DNA of 13,023 nt from Maritimibacter sp. (GTDB taxonomy: Bacteria; Pseudomonadota; Alphaproteobacteria; Rhodobacterales; Rhodobacteraceae). The DNA lies in the NCBI GenBank assembly GCA_020441225.1, contig JAGRMP010000634.1, forward strand, positions 1 through 13,023. Direction: 5' to 3'. How positions within the stretch are numbered: the stretch's first letter is position 1; every line of letters starts with the position of its first letter. Shown here in pieces: positions 6,744 through 13,023 of the stretch. The notes beneath the pieces are model-generated. The model was not told where the DNA came from. It saw only the letters and a program-made list of their open reading frames with translations, and ran no database searches. The translations under genes were made by a program, and so were the position numbers.

Positions 6744-6760
6744 CATGCGGGTTCGGCATG
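6744..6760. promoter_or_regulatory. Candidate LysR binding dyad (CATGC-N7-GCATG, contains T-N11-A)
   Basis: Perfect 5-bp arms CATGC and GCATG flank a 7-bp centre. T6746 and A6758 are separated by exactly 11 bases, the LysR-type core. The site is 44 bp upstream of the regulator start and centred at 6752. Its position suits autoregulation and, with the second dyad, control of the divergent operon. Binding is inferred. Confidence 0.5.
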
Positions 6761-6804
6761 TCTCGCGGCCGACACCGCGCTGAGCACAAAGGGGATGACG
6801 CCAC

Positions 6805-7731
6805 ATGAACCTGAATCTCACCCATCTGCAGAATTTCATCCAGGTTGTGGAATGGGGCAATGTCTCGAAGGCCGCAACCTATCTGAACATCGCCCAGCCC
6901 GCCTTGAGCCGACAGATGCAGGCCCTCGAAGCGGCGTTCAATACCAAGCTGTTGCAGCGCCGGAACTGGGGGGTCGAACCCACCGAGGACGGGAAGCTGC
7001 TCCTGGACCATGCCCGCCGGATCCAGAAGGAATGCCTCTCGGCGCGTGAAAGCGTGCGCTCGAACCGGGAGAACCCGGCCGGCTCGGTCTATCTTGGGGT
7101 GCCGTCCGCCTATTCGGTGTCGCTGGTGCCGCCGCTGATCCGGCGGATGCGGGAGCTCTACCCCAATATCGAGGTCCATATCGTCGAGGGATTCAGCCGC
7201 GCGATCTACGAATGGCTCGCCAATGGACGGCTCGATCTGGCGATCCTCTACCGCACCAAGGAAATCGACGTCGAGCGCTCCTCGCCGTTCCTGTTCGAAG
7301 AGCTGGTGATGCTGAGCACGCCCGGGCAGTTCAGCGATGCAACCGGGATGGCGCTCGCGGATCTGTCCGAGAGAAAGGTCATCGCGCCGTGGCGGCCGCA
7401 TTTCCTGCGGCAGATCCTGGACGCGAAGTTCATGGAAGTGGATGTGCCGTTCGTTCCGAGGCTCGAGATCGATTCCATGCGCTGCATGATCGAAATGGCG
7501 CGGCTCGGCGAAGGGGTGGTGATCCTGCCGCCATCCTGCGTCGCCCGGGAAATCTCGGACGGACGGTTGAACGCGGTCTCGCTCGCACCGCGTATCGGGC
7601 TGGAAACCGTTCTCGGCGAAACACCGGGGCGCCACCCGACCCGGGCGTCGGCCATCCTGGCCGATGTGCTGGTGGACCTGGCGTCCGATCTGGCCCCGAC
7701 GATGGGATGGACCGTGTCTGCGGGGGCTTAG
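6805..7731 (+). CDS. LysR-type transcriptional regulator, probable regulator of the divergent kinase/O-demethylase operon
   Basis: A 308-aa LysR-type regulator of normal length. The N-terminal winged helix-turn-helix is clear at residues about 4-63 (LQNFIQVVEWGNVSKAA, then QPALSRQMQALE). The effector-binding domain follows (GSVYLGVPSAYSVSLVP near 93, RLDLAILYRT near 145, GEGVVILP near 236). The effector cannot be predicted from sequence. The start at 6805 has AAAGGGGA upstream with 9-nt spacing and gives the standard LysR N terminus. The gene is divergent from the four-gene minus-strand operon, with 276 bp between start codons holding two T-N11-A dyads and a palindrome, the usual arrangement for a LysR regulator controlling its neighbour and itself. 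It ends 51 bp before the convergent PNPOx-type gene. The activating ligand is probably an aromatic substrate or intermediate, which is inference only. Confidence 0.93.
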   Translation: MNLNLTHLQNFIQVVEWGNVSKAATYLNIAQPALSRQMQALEAAFNTKLLQRRNWGVEPTEDGKLLLDHARRIQKECLSARESVRSNRENPAGSVYLGVPSAYSVSLVPPLIRRMRELYPNIEVHIVEGFSRAIYEWLANGRLDLAILYRTKEIDVERSSPFLFEELVMLSTPGQFSDATGMALADLSERKVIAPWRPHFLRQILDAKFMEVDVPFVPRLEIDSMRCMIEMARLGEGVVILPPSCVAREISDGRLNAVSLAPRIGLETVLGETPGRHPTRASAILADVLVDLASDLAPTMGWTVSAGA

Positions 7732-7770
7732 GACAGGGCCTGCCGGGCCCCCTGCCCCGGTCGCGACAGT

Positions 7771-7791
7771 GGCCGGCCGATATCACCGGCC
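7771..7791. terminator. Possible shared hairpin between convergent genes (weak)
   Basis: GGCCGG (7771-7776) and CCGGCC (7786-7791) form a 6-bp GC stem with a 9-nt loop. It spans the stop codon of the PNPOx-like gene (7783) and lies 40 bp after the stop of the LysR gene at 7731. It could stop transcription from both sides, but there is no T-run on either strand, so factor-dependent termination is as likely. Confidence 0.25.
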
Positions 7792-8415
7792 GGGGCGGAG
7801 ACGGGCGATTTCGGCTTCCAGTTCGGCAATTCGCGCATCCCGCTCGGCGAGCGCCGCGGTCACCTCGGCGGCGTCGAACCTTTGCGGGATGTGCTGCGGG
7901 CAATTGACGTCCCAGGCGGTGACATCGAACAGGATCGCGCGTTCGACACGCCCGCTGCCGCCGTCCGGTCGCAGGCGGTCGAGGAGGCGCCGATCCCCCT
8001 CGACCACGCGGGCCTCGCCCCAGAGCTTCACCCGGCGCTGCGCGCGGTAGTCGATCAGGAACAGATAGGCCCGGGGGTTTTCGCTGAGGTTGCCGAGGGT
8101 GATGTATTGCCGGTTGCCGGCGAGATCGGCGAAGCCCAGCTGCCGCTCCCCCAGCACCCGCAGGAAACCCGGCGGGCCGCCGCGGTGCTGGATGTAGGGC
8201 TGGCCCTCGGCGCTGGCGGTGCCGAAGAAGACGCTGGTCTGCGCGGCGATGAAGTCGGCAAGCTCCGGCGTGATGCGGTCGGACCAAGGCGCAATTGCCG
8301 CGGCGCGCTCGTAGAGCAGACGCGAGCCCTTCGCCTCTTGCACGGCTTTCACCGCGGGGGAAAAGGCGACATCGCTCGGGGCGGTCGGGGACGTGGCGGA
8401 GGGGCGTTTGTCCAT
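7783..8415 (-). CDS. Pyridoxamine 5'-phosphate oxidase-like FMN-binding (split-barrel) family protein
   Basis: A 210-aa protein of the PNPOx-like split-barrel family. Visible features are FFGTASAEGQPYIQHRGGPPGFLRV in parts from 63 to 87, the FADLAGNRQYITLGNLSENPRAYLF barrel strands (95-119), KLWGEARVV (130-138) and DVNCPQHIPQR (169-179). The last 30 residues (ALAERDARIAELEAEIARL) read as a short coiled coil, suggesting dimer or oligomer contacts. Such proteins bind FMN or F420 and reduce or oxidise small molecules; vitamin B6 synthesis is unlikely because it lacks the PdxH layout. The start at 8415 lies 2 nt after the stop of the upstream gene (TGA-CG-ATG) with only a weak own ribosome site, so translation is probably coupled. 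It is the last gene of the three-gene operon at 9509-7783. An in-frame extension to 8694 runs through the neighbouring gene and is rejected. Confidence 0.85.
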   Translation of the reverse strand: MDKRPSATSPTAPSDVAFSPAVKAVQEAKGSRLLYERAAAIAPWSDRITPELADFIAAQTSVFFGTASAEGQPYIQHRGGPPGFLRVLGERQLGFADLAGNRQYITLGNLSENPRAYLFLIDYRAQRRVKLWGEARVVEGDRRLLDRLRPDGGSGRVERAILFDVTAWDVNCPQHIPQRFDAAEVTAALAERDARIAELEAEIARLRPGR

Positions 8416-8417
8416 CG

Positions 8418-8882
8418 TCACAGCCCGAGATCGCTGAGCCCGGGGTGGCCGTCGGGGCGCGGACCCTGCGGCCAGTGAAACAGCCGGTCCCCGGCGGCGA
8501 TGGGGAGGTCGTTGATGCTCGCATGACGCTCGGCCATCAGCCCGTCCGCGTCGAAGGCCCAGTTCTCGTTGCCATAGGCGCGGAACCACTGGCCGTCCGC
8601 GTCGTGCCATTCGTAGGCGAAACGCACCGCGATCCGGTTGCCGTGGCAGGCCCAGAGCTCCTTGATCAGCCGGTAGTCGCGCTCCCTTTCCCACTTGGCC
8701 AACAGGAAGGCGACGATCTCGTCGCGCCCGGTGACGAAGGTGCTGCGGTTGCGCCAGCGGCTTTGGACGGTGTAGGCGCCCGCGACCAGGGCCGGGTCGC
8801 GGCTATTCCAGGCGTCTTCGGCAAAGCGGACCTTGAGGGCGGCGGTCTCGGGGTCGAAGGGCGGCAGCGGCGGGCGGGTCAT
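8418..8882 (-). CDS. DUF1348 / nuclear transport factor 2-like (SnoaL-fold) family protein
   Basis: A 154-aa protein of the NTF2/SnoaL-like cone-fold superfamily, matching the DUF1348 pattern: [19 protein letters not shown] (20-38), [20 protein letters not shown] (41-60), [15 protein letters not shown] (64-78), [20 protein letters not shown] (82-101), [22 protein letters not shown] (104-125). The repeated Trp and Arg residues at the family-conserved sites are all present and the length is normal. The fold commonly forms a pocket for a small hydrophobic ligand; no catalytic role is established for this subfamily, so function is not assigned. The start at 8882 has GGAG 7 nt upstream. It lies 75 bp after the AhpD-like gene and 2 nt before the PNPOx-like gene, indicating co-transcription. 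The co-operonic flavoprotein and thiol peroxidase-like partner suggest a role in handling a reactive or oxidised small molecule (inference). Confidence 0.85.
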   Translation of the reverse strand: MTRPPLPPFDPETAALKVRFAEDAWNSRDPALVAGAYTVQSRWRNRSTFVTGRDEIVAFLLAKWERERDYRLIKELWACHGNRIAVRFAYEWHDADGQWFRAYGNENWAFDADGLMAERHASINDLPIAAGDRLFHWPQGPRPDGHPGLSDLGL

Positions 8883-8957
8883 GGCGGTCTCCGGCGATCA
8901 GGGCGGCGGTCTGGCACGGCAGGTGTCGGACCCGCCGCGCCGCTGGTCAAAGGGCGG

Positions 8958-9509
8958 TCAGGCCGCGAGCTCGGTGGCGACGACGGGGAAGTCGATGTCG
9001 GTCCGGGCCACCTCGTTGAGGTAGTTGGTCCAGACATTGAGGGCAACATGCTGGATGATCTCCACGATCTGCCCGTCGTCGTAGCCGGCGGCGCGCACTG
9101 CGGCGAGATCGGTGTCGGCGACGCGGCCCCGGGCTTCCAGCACGCGCAGCGCGAAGCGCACCGCGGCGTCGGCCTTGGCATCGGTCGAGCGGCCGGCGCG
9201 GTTGGCGGCGATCTCCTCGGCCGAGAGCTTGGCGAGATTGGTGCCGAGGTAGGTGTGGGCCGAGAGGCAGTAGCCGCAGCCGTTGAACTGGGCGGTGGCG
9301 AGCGCGATCCGTTCGCGGGTCGCGGCCGGCAGCCGGCCCTTGCCGAGCGCGCCGGAGAGGCCGAGATAGCCTTCGAGCGCGGCGGGGCTGTTGGCGACGA
9401 GACGGAACAGGTTGGGCACGCTGCCGAGCTGGGTTTCGACCTGTTTCAGAAGCGGTCGGGCGGCTTCGGGCGCGGCGTCGATCGAGGCGGGGATGGTGAG
9501 GCGATTCAT
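8958..9509 (-). CDS. Carboxymuconolactone decarboxylase/AhpD-like family protein with CxxCxxxH (peroxidase-related)
   Basis: A 183-aa all-helical protein of the AhpD/CMD family. The redox motif CGYCLSAH gives Cys78, Cys81 and His85, and Glu66 lies 12 residues before Cys78. This Glu/Cys/Cys/His spacing is the same as in mycobacterial AhpD (E118, C130, C133, H137), so the thiol peroxidase or disulphide-relay residues look intact. The following helices (EIIQHVALNVWTNYLNEVA, 150-168) are typical of the family. Substrate may be an organic peroxide or an electrophile; carboxymuconolactone decarboxylase proper is not supported because that enzyme lacks this cysteine pair. The start at 9509 has AGGAGA 6 nt upstream. 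It is the first gene of the operon with the DUF1348 and PNPOx-like genes and is divergent from the LysR regulator at 9610, about 100 bp between starts. A candidate -10 (AATAAT on the minus strand, 9563-9558) lies in that gap. Confidence 0.88.
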   Translation of the reverse strand: MNRLTIPASIDAAPEAARPLLKQVETQLGSVPNLFRLVANSPAALEGYLGLSGALGKGRLPAATRERIALATAQFNGCGYCLSAHTYLGTNLAKLSAEEIAANRAGRSTDAKADAAVRFALRVLEARGRVADTDLAAVRAAGYDDGQIVEIIQHVALNVWTNYLNEVARTDIDFPVVATELAA

Positions 9510-9578
9510 GGGGTTCTCCTGGTGTTGGTGTCGATGTCCCGAAGATAGGGCTTCCGAATTATTGAGATAGATGGCAGG

Positions 9579-9599
9579 TTCGAGAAGAACCCTCTCGAA
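9579..9599. promoter_or_regulatory. Inverted repeat upstream of the second LysR gene (candidate operator or RNA switch)
   Basis: TTCGAGA (9579-9585) and TCTCGAA (9593-9599) are perfect 7-bp inverted arms around a 7-bp centre, ending 10 bp before the start at 9610. A second inverted repeat, GGTTC/GAACC (9577-9581 and 9587-9591), overlaps the left arm and centre, so the two stems cannot form together in RNA. The core is A-N11-T rather than T-N11-A, so it is not a textbook LysR box. Confidence 0.4.
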
Positions 9600-9609
9600 A
9601 AATGAGATC

Positions 9610-10515
9610 ATGTCCGACCGCCTCGCCACCATGTCCATTCTCGTCGCCTGCGTGGATGCGGGCAGCCTGACCGCAGGGGCGCGCCGGCTCGGGATGCCGC
9701 TCGCGACCGTGAGCCGCCGGGTCGCCGCGCTGGAAGAGCAGATCGGCACGCAGCTTCTGCACCGCTCGGCCCGGGGCCTGGCGCTGACCGATGCGGGCAC
9801 CAGCTACGTCGCCGCCTGCCGCCGGATCCTGGAGGACGTGGCCGAGGCGGAGCGGATCGCGGCGGGCGAGTTCACCCTACCGAACGGGCTGTTGACCCTG
9901 GCCGCACCGATCGTGTTCGGGCGGATGCATGTGGTGCCGGTGGTCGCGGCGTTCCTCGGGGCCTATCCCCAGATCGACGTGCGGTTGGCACAGGCCGACC
10001 GGCTGGTGAACCTGCTCGAAGAGCACATCGACGTGGCGGTGCGGATCGGTCCCCTGCCCGACAGCGGCCTCAGGGCGCGGCGGGTCGGCGATGTGCGCTG
10101 GGTCTGCTGCGCCGCCCCGGCCTATCTCGCCGAACGCGGCCGCCCGATGCGTGCGCGCGATCTGGCAGGGCACGATTGCATCTCTTTCGCCGGGCACATG
10201 GCGACCGATCGCTGGCGGTTCGGCACGAGCGGTGCGGAGGTGCAGGTGCCGATACGGTCGCGGATGGTGGTCAATACCGCCGAAGCCGCCATCGACGCCG
10301 CCGCCGCGGGGGTCGGCGTGGCGCGGGTTCTGTCCTACCAGGTCGCCGGGGCGGTCGCCGATGGACGCCTCGAGCGGATCCTGCGCGACGACGAGCCCGA
10401 TCCGATGCCGGTGAATATCCTTTATGGCGGCGGTCTCGTGCCGCGCAAGGTCCGCGCTTTCGTGGATTTCGCCAGGCCCAGGCTCGCGGCCGCCTTGAAG
10501 CAGCGCGCTGGCTGA
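9610..10515 (+). CDS. LysR-type transcriptional regulator, probable regulator of the divergent AhpD-like operon
   Basis: A 301-aa LysR-type regulator of the DmlR-like class. The DNA-binding domain starts at once (MSDRLATMSILVACVDAGSL, then LATVSRRVAALEEQIGTQLLHR, about 5-55). The effector domain has GLLTLAAPIVFGRMHVVPV near 82, IDVAVRIGPLPDSGLRARRVG near 139 and AAAAGVGVARVLSYQ near 232. The start at 9610 is preferred over the in-frame ATG at 9571: family proteins begin directly with this D-R-L-x-x-M sequence, the extra 13 residues are unlike any LysR N terminus, and a perfect inverted repeat lies in that leader. The ribosome site is weak for either start. It is divergent from the AhpD-like/DUF1348/PNPOx operon and probably controls it. 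It ends at 10515, followed by a G3C tandem G-quadruplex motif and then the convergent LysR gene. Confidence 0.9.
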   Translation: MSDRLATMSILVACVDAGSLTAGARRLGMPLATVSRRVAALEEQIGTQLLHRSARGLALTDAGTSYVAACRRILEDVAEAERIAAGEFTLPNGLLTLAAPIVFGRMHVVPVVAAFLGAYPQIDVRLAQADRLVNLLEEHIDVAVRIGPLPDSGLRARRVGDVRWVCCAAPAYLAERGRPMRARDLAGHDCISFAGHMATDRWRFGTSGAEVQVPIRSRMVVNTAEAAIDAAAAGVGVARVLSYQVAGAVADGRLERILRDDEPDPMPVNILYGGGLVPRKVRAFVDFARPRLAAALKQRAG

Positions 10516-10535
10516 GCTGGTCCGGCACAGGGCCA

Positions 10536-10550
10536 GGGCGGGCGGGCGGG
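10536..10550 (+). repeat. (GGGC)n microsatellite and minimal-loop G-quadruplex motif after a LysR stop codon
   Basis: Four GGG runs separated by single C bases start 21 bp after the stop of the LysR gene at 10515. Four G3 tracts with three 1-nt loops is the most stable class of G-quadruplex consensus. It lies on the coding strand of the upstream gene, in the 114-bp gap between two convergent LysR genes, where no other terminator with a T-run is visible. Confidence 0.55.
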
Positions 10551-10629
10551 CGGCCGGACGTGTCGGGCCGATGGGTGCGCGGCGGATATCAGGGCATGGC
10601 TGGCCCGGAGCGATTGCGTCCTGCGGCCG

Positions 10630-11550
10630 CTACCGTCCGATCCCGGGCGCGCGCCCCTGGATCAGCGCGGGCACGCGATTGCGAATATGGGCGTGGAACG
10701 CGCCGACATGCGGGGGCAGCGCCAGGTCCGGTTTCCAGACCCAGTGATACTCGAACGCCGCCTCGGCGCCATCGGGCGTCGTCAGGCGACGGGCGCGCGC
10801 GGCGGAGGTCGTGAGCTTCGCGCTTGGCAGGATGCCGGCGCCGATCCCGATATCGGCCCATTGTTCGATGACCGGATAGCTGATCGCAGCGCCCGGATAG
10901 GGCGTGAAGGTCTCGGCATGCTGGGCAAAGAGCAGCTCCAGCGACCGGTTCAACCCGCAGCCGCCTCCGGTCAGGATGACCGGGCTCTGCGGAAGCATCG
11001 CGATCGACACGGCCCCCTCGCCGGGGAGCTCGCCCCCGTCGCTCGGAATGTAGAAAAGCGGATCGCGGTAGAACCTGAGGTGGGTCCAGCCCGGCGCGAT
11101 CATGTCGCGGGGAACGACCGCGATGTCGACGGACCCGTTCGACAGACGGCCCGCGAGATCGTCGAGCAGGCATTCCTTGAAATAGATGGTCACATCGGGG
11201 TGCTCGGCCCGGTAGGGCTGCAGCGTTTCGTTCAGCACTTTCATGTCGACAAGGGGCGAGAGGCCGACGCGCAGGATCTTGTGCGCGGGATGCAGATAGG
11301 CTTCGCAGGCTTTGCCCATCTCGTCGCGGGCGTCGAGAATGGCCCCGAGATAGGGAAGGAGATAGGCCCCGAACGGCGTCAGATCGACCGTCCGGGTGGT
11401 GCGGTCGAAGATCTTCGCGCCAAGCTCCTCCTCGAGCTGGACGACCGCGTTGGACAACGTCGGCTGGGTCGCGTTGCAGATGTCCGCGGCATGGCTGAAG
11501 GATTTTGCCCTGGCGATCTCGCGGACGAACTCGAGCTGACGGAGTTTCAC
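10630..11550 (-). CDS. LysR-type transcriptional regulator (GTG start), divergent from di-heme cytochrome c peroxidase
   Basis: A 306-aa LysR-type regulator. The helix-turn-helix is at about 3-60 (LRQLEFVREIARAKSFSHAA, then QPTLSNAVVQLEEELGAKIFDR). The effector domain begins at ILRVGLSPLVDMKVL (92-106) and includes VDIAVVPRDM (141-150), LTGGGCGLNRS (193-203) and DIGIGAGILPSAKL (233-246). The start is GTG at 11550: the ATG 17 nt upstream is followed by a stop after one codon, and GTG gives the canonical K-L-R-Q-L N terminus. GGAATAAACAG lies before it as a modest ribosome site. Cys198 sits close to the region of the redox Cys199 of E. coli OxyR, but no residue matches OxyR Cys208, and an alignment anchored on the following Arg shifts it by two residues. 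It is divergent from the cytochrome c peroxidase gene and separated by 96 AT-rich bases, so that gene is the likely target. Confidence 0.92.
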   Translation of the reverse strand: MKLRQLEFVREIARAKSFSHAADICNATQPTLSNAVVQLEEELGAKIFDRTTRTVDLTPFGAYLLPYLGAILDARDEMGKACEAYLHPAHKILRVGLSPLVDMKVLNETLQPYRAEHPDVTIYFKECLLDDLAGRLSNGSVDIAVVPRDMIAPGWTHLRFYRDPLFYIPSDGGELPGEGAVSIAMLPQSPVILTGGGCGLNRSLELLFAQHAETFTPYPGAAISYPVIEQWADIGIGAGILPSAKLTTSAARARRLTTPDGAEAAFEYHWVWKPDLALPPHVGAFHAHIRNRVPALIQGRAPGIGR

Positions 11551-11646
11551 CTGTTTATTCCATTTTTCTATTAGTTCTATTTCGGATACTTATTTCACTA
11601 TCAATATACCTGCCCCTACTTTCTCCGACAAGAAAGCAGTGCAGCC
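11551..11646. promoter_or_regulatory. AT-rich divergent control region between LysR and cytochrome c peroxidase genes
   Basis: This 96-bp gap contrasts sharply in AT content with its GC-rich surroundings and must carry the promoters of both divergent genes. It contains GATA (11585-11588) and TATC (11599-11602) as short inverted arms, two TATTTC copies 13 bp apart, and a TATACC that could be a plus-strand -10 (11605-11610). No convincing -35 or T-N11-A dyad was found, so exact sites are not assigned. Confidence 0.4.
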
Positions 11647-12966
11647 ATGATCCCCACCTCCGCCTCCACCGTCACCTTGCCGGCTCTTGTCCTCGGGTTC
11701 GTCCTGGGGATCACCGCGCTTGCCCTCGTCGCCAACGAACTGGGAAAACGCGCCGGGCTGGCCGTCCCGGCCCGGCTGCTGCTTTCGGGCGGACTGGGGA
11801 TGGGCGTGCTGGCGGTCGGCATCAAGGTGCTCATCGTCAGCGTCCTTGCCCATGCCGACGGCCAGGCGATGGCCGCCGCGGGCACGGCCCTGCGCGCGAC
11901 CGCGACCGAAATCCTCACCATCGCCGATCCCGCCCCGCAGGAGGAGGTCGTCAGCGCGCGCCCCGCCGGCCTGCGCACCTGGCGCGCGCTCCCCGCCACG
12001 CCGCCTGCGCCGGCCGGAAACCGCATGACGCCGGAGAAGATCGCGCTTGGCCGGGTTCTGTTCAATGACAGCAACCTGTCGCTGGCGCGGGATCTGTCCT
12101 GTGCCTCCTGCCACGCGCTTGCCGAGGGCGGCGACGACAATGCCCGGTATTCGACCGGACATCTCGGACAGACCGGGGACCGCAACGCACCCACCGTCTA
12201 CAATGCCGCCTTCCTGACGCGCCTGTTCTGGGACGGCCGCGCGCGGTCGCTCGAGCGCCAGGCCGAAGGTCCTTTCGTCAACCCGGTCGAAATGGCGATG
12301 CCCTCGCTCGAGGCCGTGGCGGACCGGGTCAGACAGGACCCCCGTTACGCCCCGCTGTTCGGCGCGGTGTTCCCGGGCGACGACCCGATCACCGCCCGCA
12401 CCATCACCAGTGCGATAGCGGCCTATGAACGCACGCTTGTCACGCCCGACACGCCCTATGACCGCTATGTGAGAGGGGACGATGCGGCCCTGTCCGCCCA
12501 GGCGCTGCGTGGCATGGCGCTGTTCGACACGGTCGGCTGCCGGACCTGCCACATCGATCCGGTGTTCTCAGCGGCGGGCACGGAAAAGCCGTTCGGCACC
12601 TTCCGGACCTTCCCGGTCTACCAGGACCAGAACCCCTATCCCGCGCAATACGACCTGCTGTTGGACGGCCGCCCGGGACGGTTCCGGGTGCCGTCGCTGC
12701 GCAACGTCGCGGTGACGGCCCCCTATTTCCACAACGGTGCCGTGACCGAGCTTGAAGAGGCGATCCGGGTCATGGCCGTGTCCCAGCTCGGGCGCATCCT
12801 GAGTGACGATCCGCTGGCCGATATCCAGGTCGTCGCGGCTCAGGTGGACGACACCGCCCCCGGGCGCAACACCGGCATCGTGACCGACCGCGCCCTGAGC
12901 GCCCGGGAGGTCTCGGATATCGCCGCCTTTCTGCGGGCGCTCACCGCGGACAGTTTTCCGGACTGA
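11647..12966 (+). CDS. Di-heme cytochrome c peroxidase / MauG family protein with two N-terminal membrane segments
   Basis: A 439-aa protein of the bacterial di-heme cytochrome c peroxidase family. Two heme c sites are present: CASCH (Cys152, Cys155, His156) and CRTCH (Cys298, Cys301, His302). Family blocks include ALGRVLFND (133-141), RNAPTVYNAAF (179-189), FWDGRARSLERQA (194-206), VPSLRNVAVTAPYFHNGAV (348-366) and RVMAVSQLG (374-382), where Met376 is the candidate distal ligand of the electron-entry heme. Classical enzymes reduce hydrogen peroxide to water in the periplasm. Instead of a cleaved signal peptide there are two hydrophobic segments (about 9-31 and 44-69) with a Lys/Arg-containing loop between. 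The positive-inside rule then gives both a short outside N terminus and a periplasmic heme domain, so it is membrane-tethered. The region 70-128 is a linker rich in Ala and Pro. The ribosome site is weak (AGAAAG). MauG-like protein oxidation is an alternative, but no mau genes are nearby. It is divergent from the LysR gene at 10630-11550. Confidence 0.88.
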   Translation: MIPTSASTVTLPALVLGFVLGITALALVANELGKRAGLAVPARLLLSGGLGMGVLAVGIKVLIVSVLAHADGQAMAAAGTALRATATEILTIADPAPQEEVVSARPAGLRTWRALPATPPAPAGNRMTPEKIALGRVLFNDSNLSLARDLSCASCHALAEGGDDNARYSTGHLGQTGDRNAPTVYNAAFLTRLFWDGRARSLERQAEGPFVNPVEMAMPSLEAVADRVRQDPRYAPLFGAVFPGDDPITARTITSAIAAYERTLVTPDTPYDRYVRGDDAALSAQALRGMALFDTVGCRTCHIDPVFSAAGTEKPFGTFRTFPVYQDQNPYPAQYDLLLDGRPGRFRVPSLRNVAVTAPYFHNGAVTELEEAIRVMAVSQLGRILSDDPLADIQVVAAQVDDTAPGRNTGIVTDRALSAREVSDIAAFLRALTADSFPD

Positions 12967-12990
12967 GCCGCCGGCCTGCCACTGCAGCTT

Positions 12991-13020
12991 GGGGCGGGCG
13001 GCGGCGGGCGGCGGCGGGCG
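12991..13020 (+). repeat. G-rich 10-bp tandem repeat downstream of the cytochrome c peroxidase gene
   Basis: GCGGCGGGCG occurs twice exactly (13001-13020), preceded by a near copy (12991-13000). The GGG runs give a G-quadruplex consensus with loops of 1, 7 and 7 nt. It begins 24 bp after the stop at 12966 and runs to the window edge, so its full extent and any downstream gene are not visible. Confidence 0.5.
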
Positions 13021-13023
13021 ACG

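Noticed and set aside
8958..9509. Annotation as 4-carboxymuconolactone decarboxylase of the protocatechuate pathway
   Set aside because: The CxxCxxxH motif with the upstream Glu is the AhpD-type peroxidase signature, and no other protocatechuate genes are nearby.
10687..11574. Plus-strand open frame of 295 codons opposite the third LysR gene
   Set aside because: It is an antisense shadow; the minus-strand frame encodes a complete LysR protein.

Overview
The window is high-GC bacterial DNA with GC-rich codon third positions, compact operons and several LysR-type regulators divergent from the genes they probably control. The protein styles (a LigM-like O-demethylase, PEP-synthase-like proteins, an AhpD-like/DUF1348/PNPOx cluster) suggest an alphaproteobacterium, most likely Rhodobacterales. 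This placement is inferred from protein flavour only; there is no rRNA or other marker gene. No tRNA, CRISPR array, IS element, phage or plasmid gene was seen.

Left block (136-6528, minus strand, transcribed right to left): four genes that read as one catabolic unit, with a divergent LysR regulator (6805-7731, plus). In transcription order they are: (1) a 554-aa protein with a PEP-synthase-type acceptor region and phospho-histidine swivel domain but no ATP-grasp; (2) a 240-aa dual-specificity/tyrosine-type phosphatase with an HC-x5-R loop; (3) a 460-aa tetrahydrofolate-dependent O-demethylase of the LigM/GcvT fold; (4) a 741-aa protein with a PPDK-type ATP-grasp domain, a second phospho-histidine domain and a distinct C-terminal domain, but no PEP-binding TIM barrel. 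Proteins 1 and 4 together resemble a split phenol-phosphorylating enzyme (phenylphosphate synthase or acetovanillone/hydroxyphenylethanone kinase type). With the O-demethylase and a phosphatase suited to aryl phosphates, the operon looks like a phosphorylation-linked route for methoxylated phenols. This is the most interesting system in the window. The regulator gap holds two LysR-like T-N11-A dyads 33 bp apart and a 16-bp perfect palindrome.

Middle block (7783-10515): a minus-strand operon of an AhpD-like CxxCxxxH protein, a DUF1348/NTF2-like protein and a PNPOx-fold flavoprotein, divergent from a LysR regulator (9610-10515, plus). It looks like a small redox or electrophile-response cluster. 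The second LysR gene has an inverted repeat just upstream of its start and a perfect G3C-type G-quadruplex motif just after its stop.

Right block (10630-12966): a GTG-started LysR regulator (minus) divergent from a di-heme cytochrome c peroxidase/MauG-family protein (plus) with two N-terminal membrane segments, separated by an AT-rich gap. The window ends in a G-rich 10-bp tandem repeat.

Stretches without genes are all under 300 bp. Positions 1-135 hold only a short hairpin without a T-run, downstream of the left operon. The largest gap (6529-6804) is regulatory.
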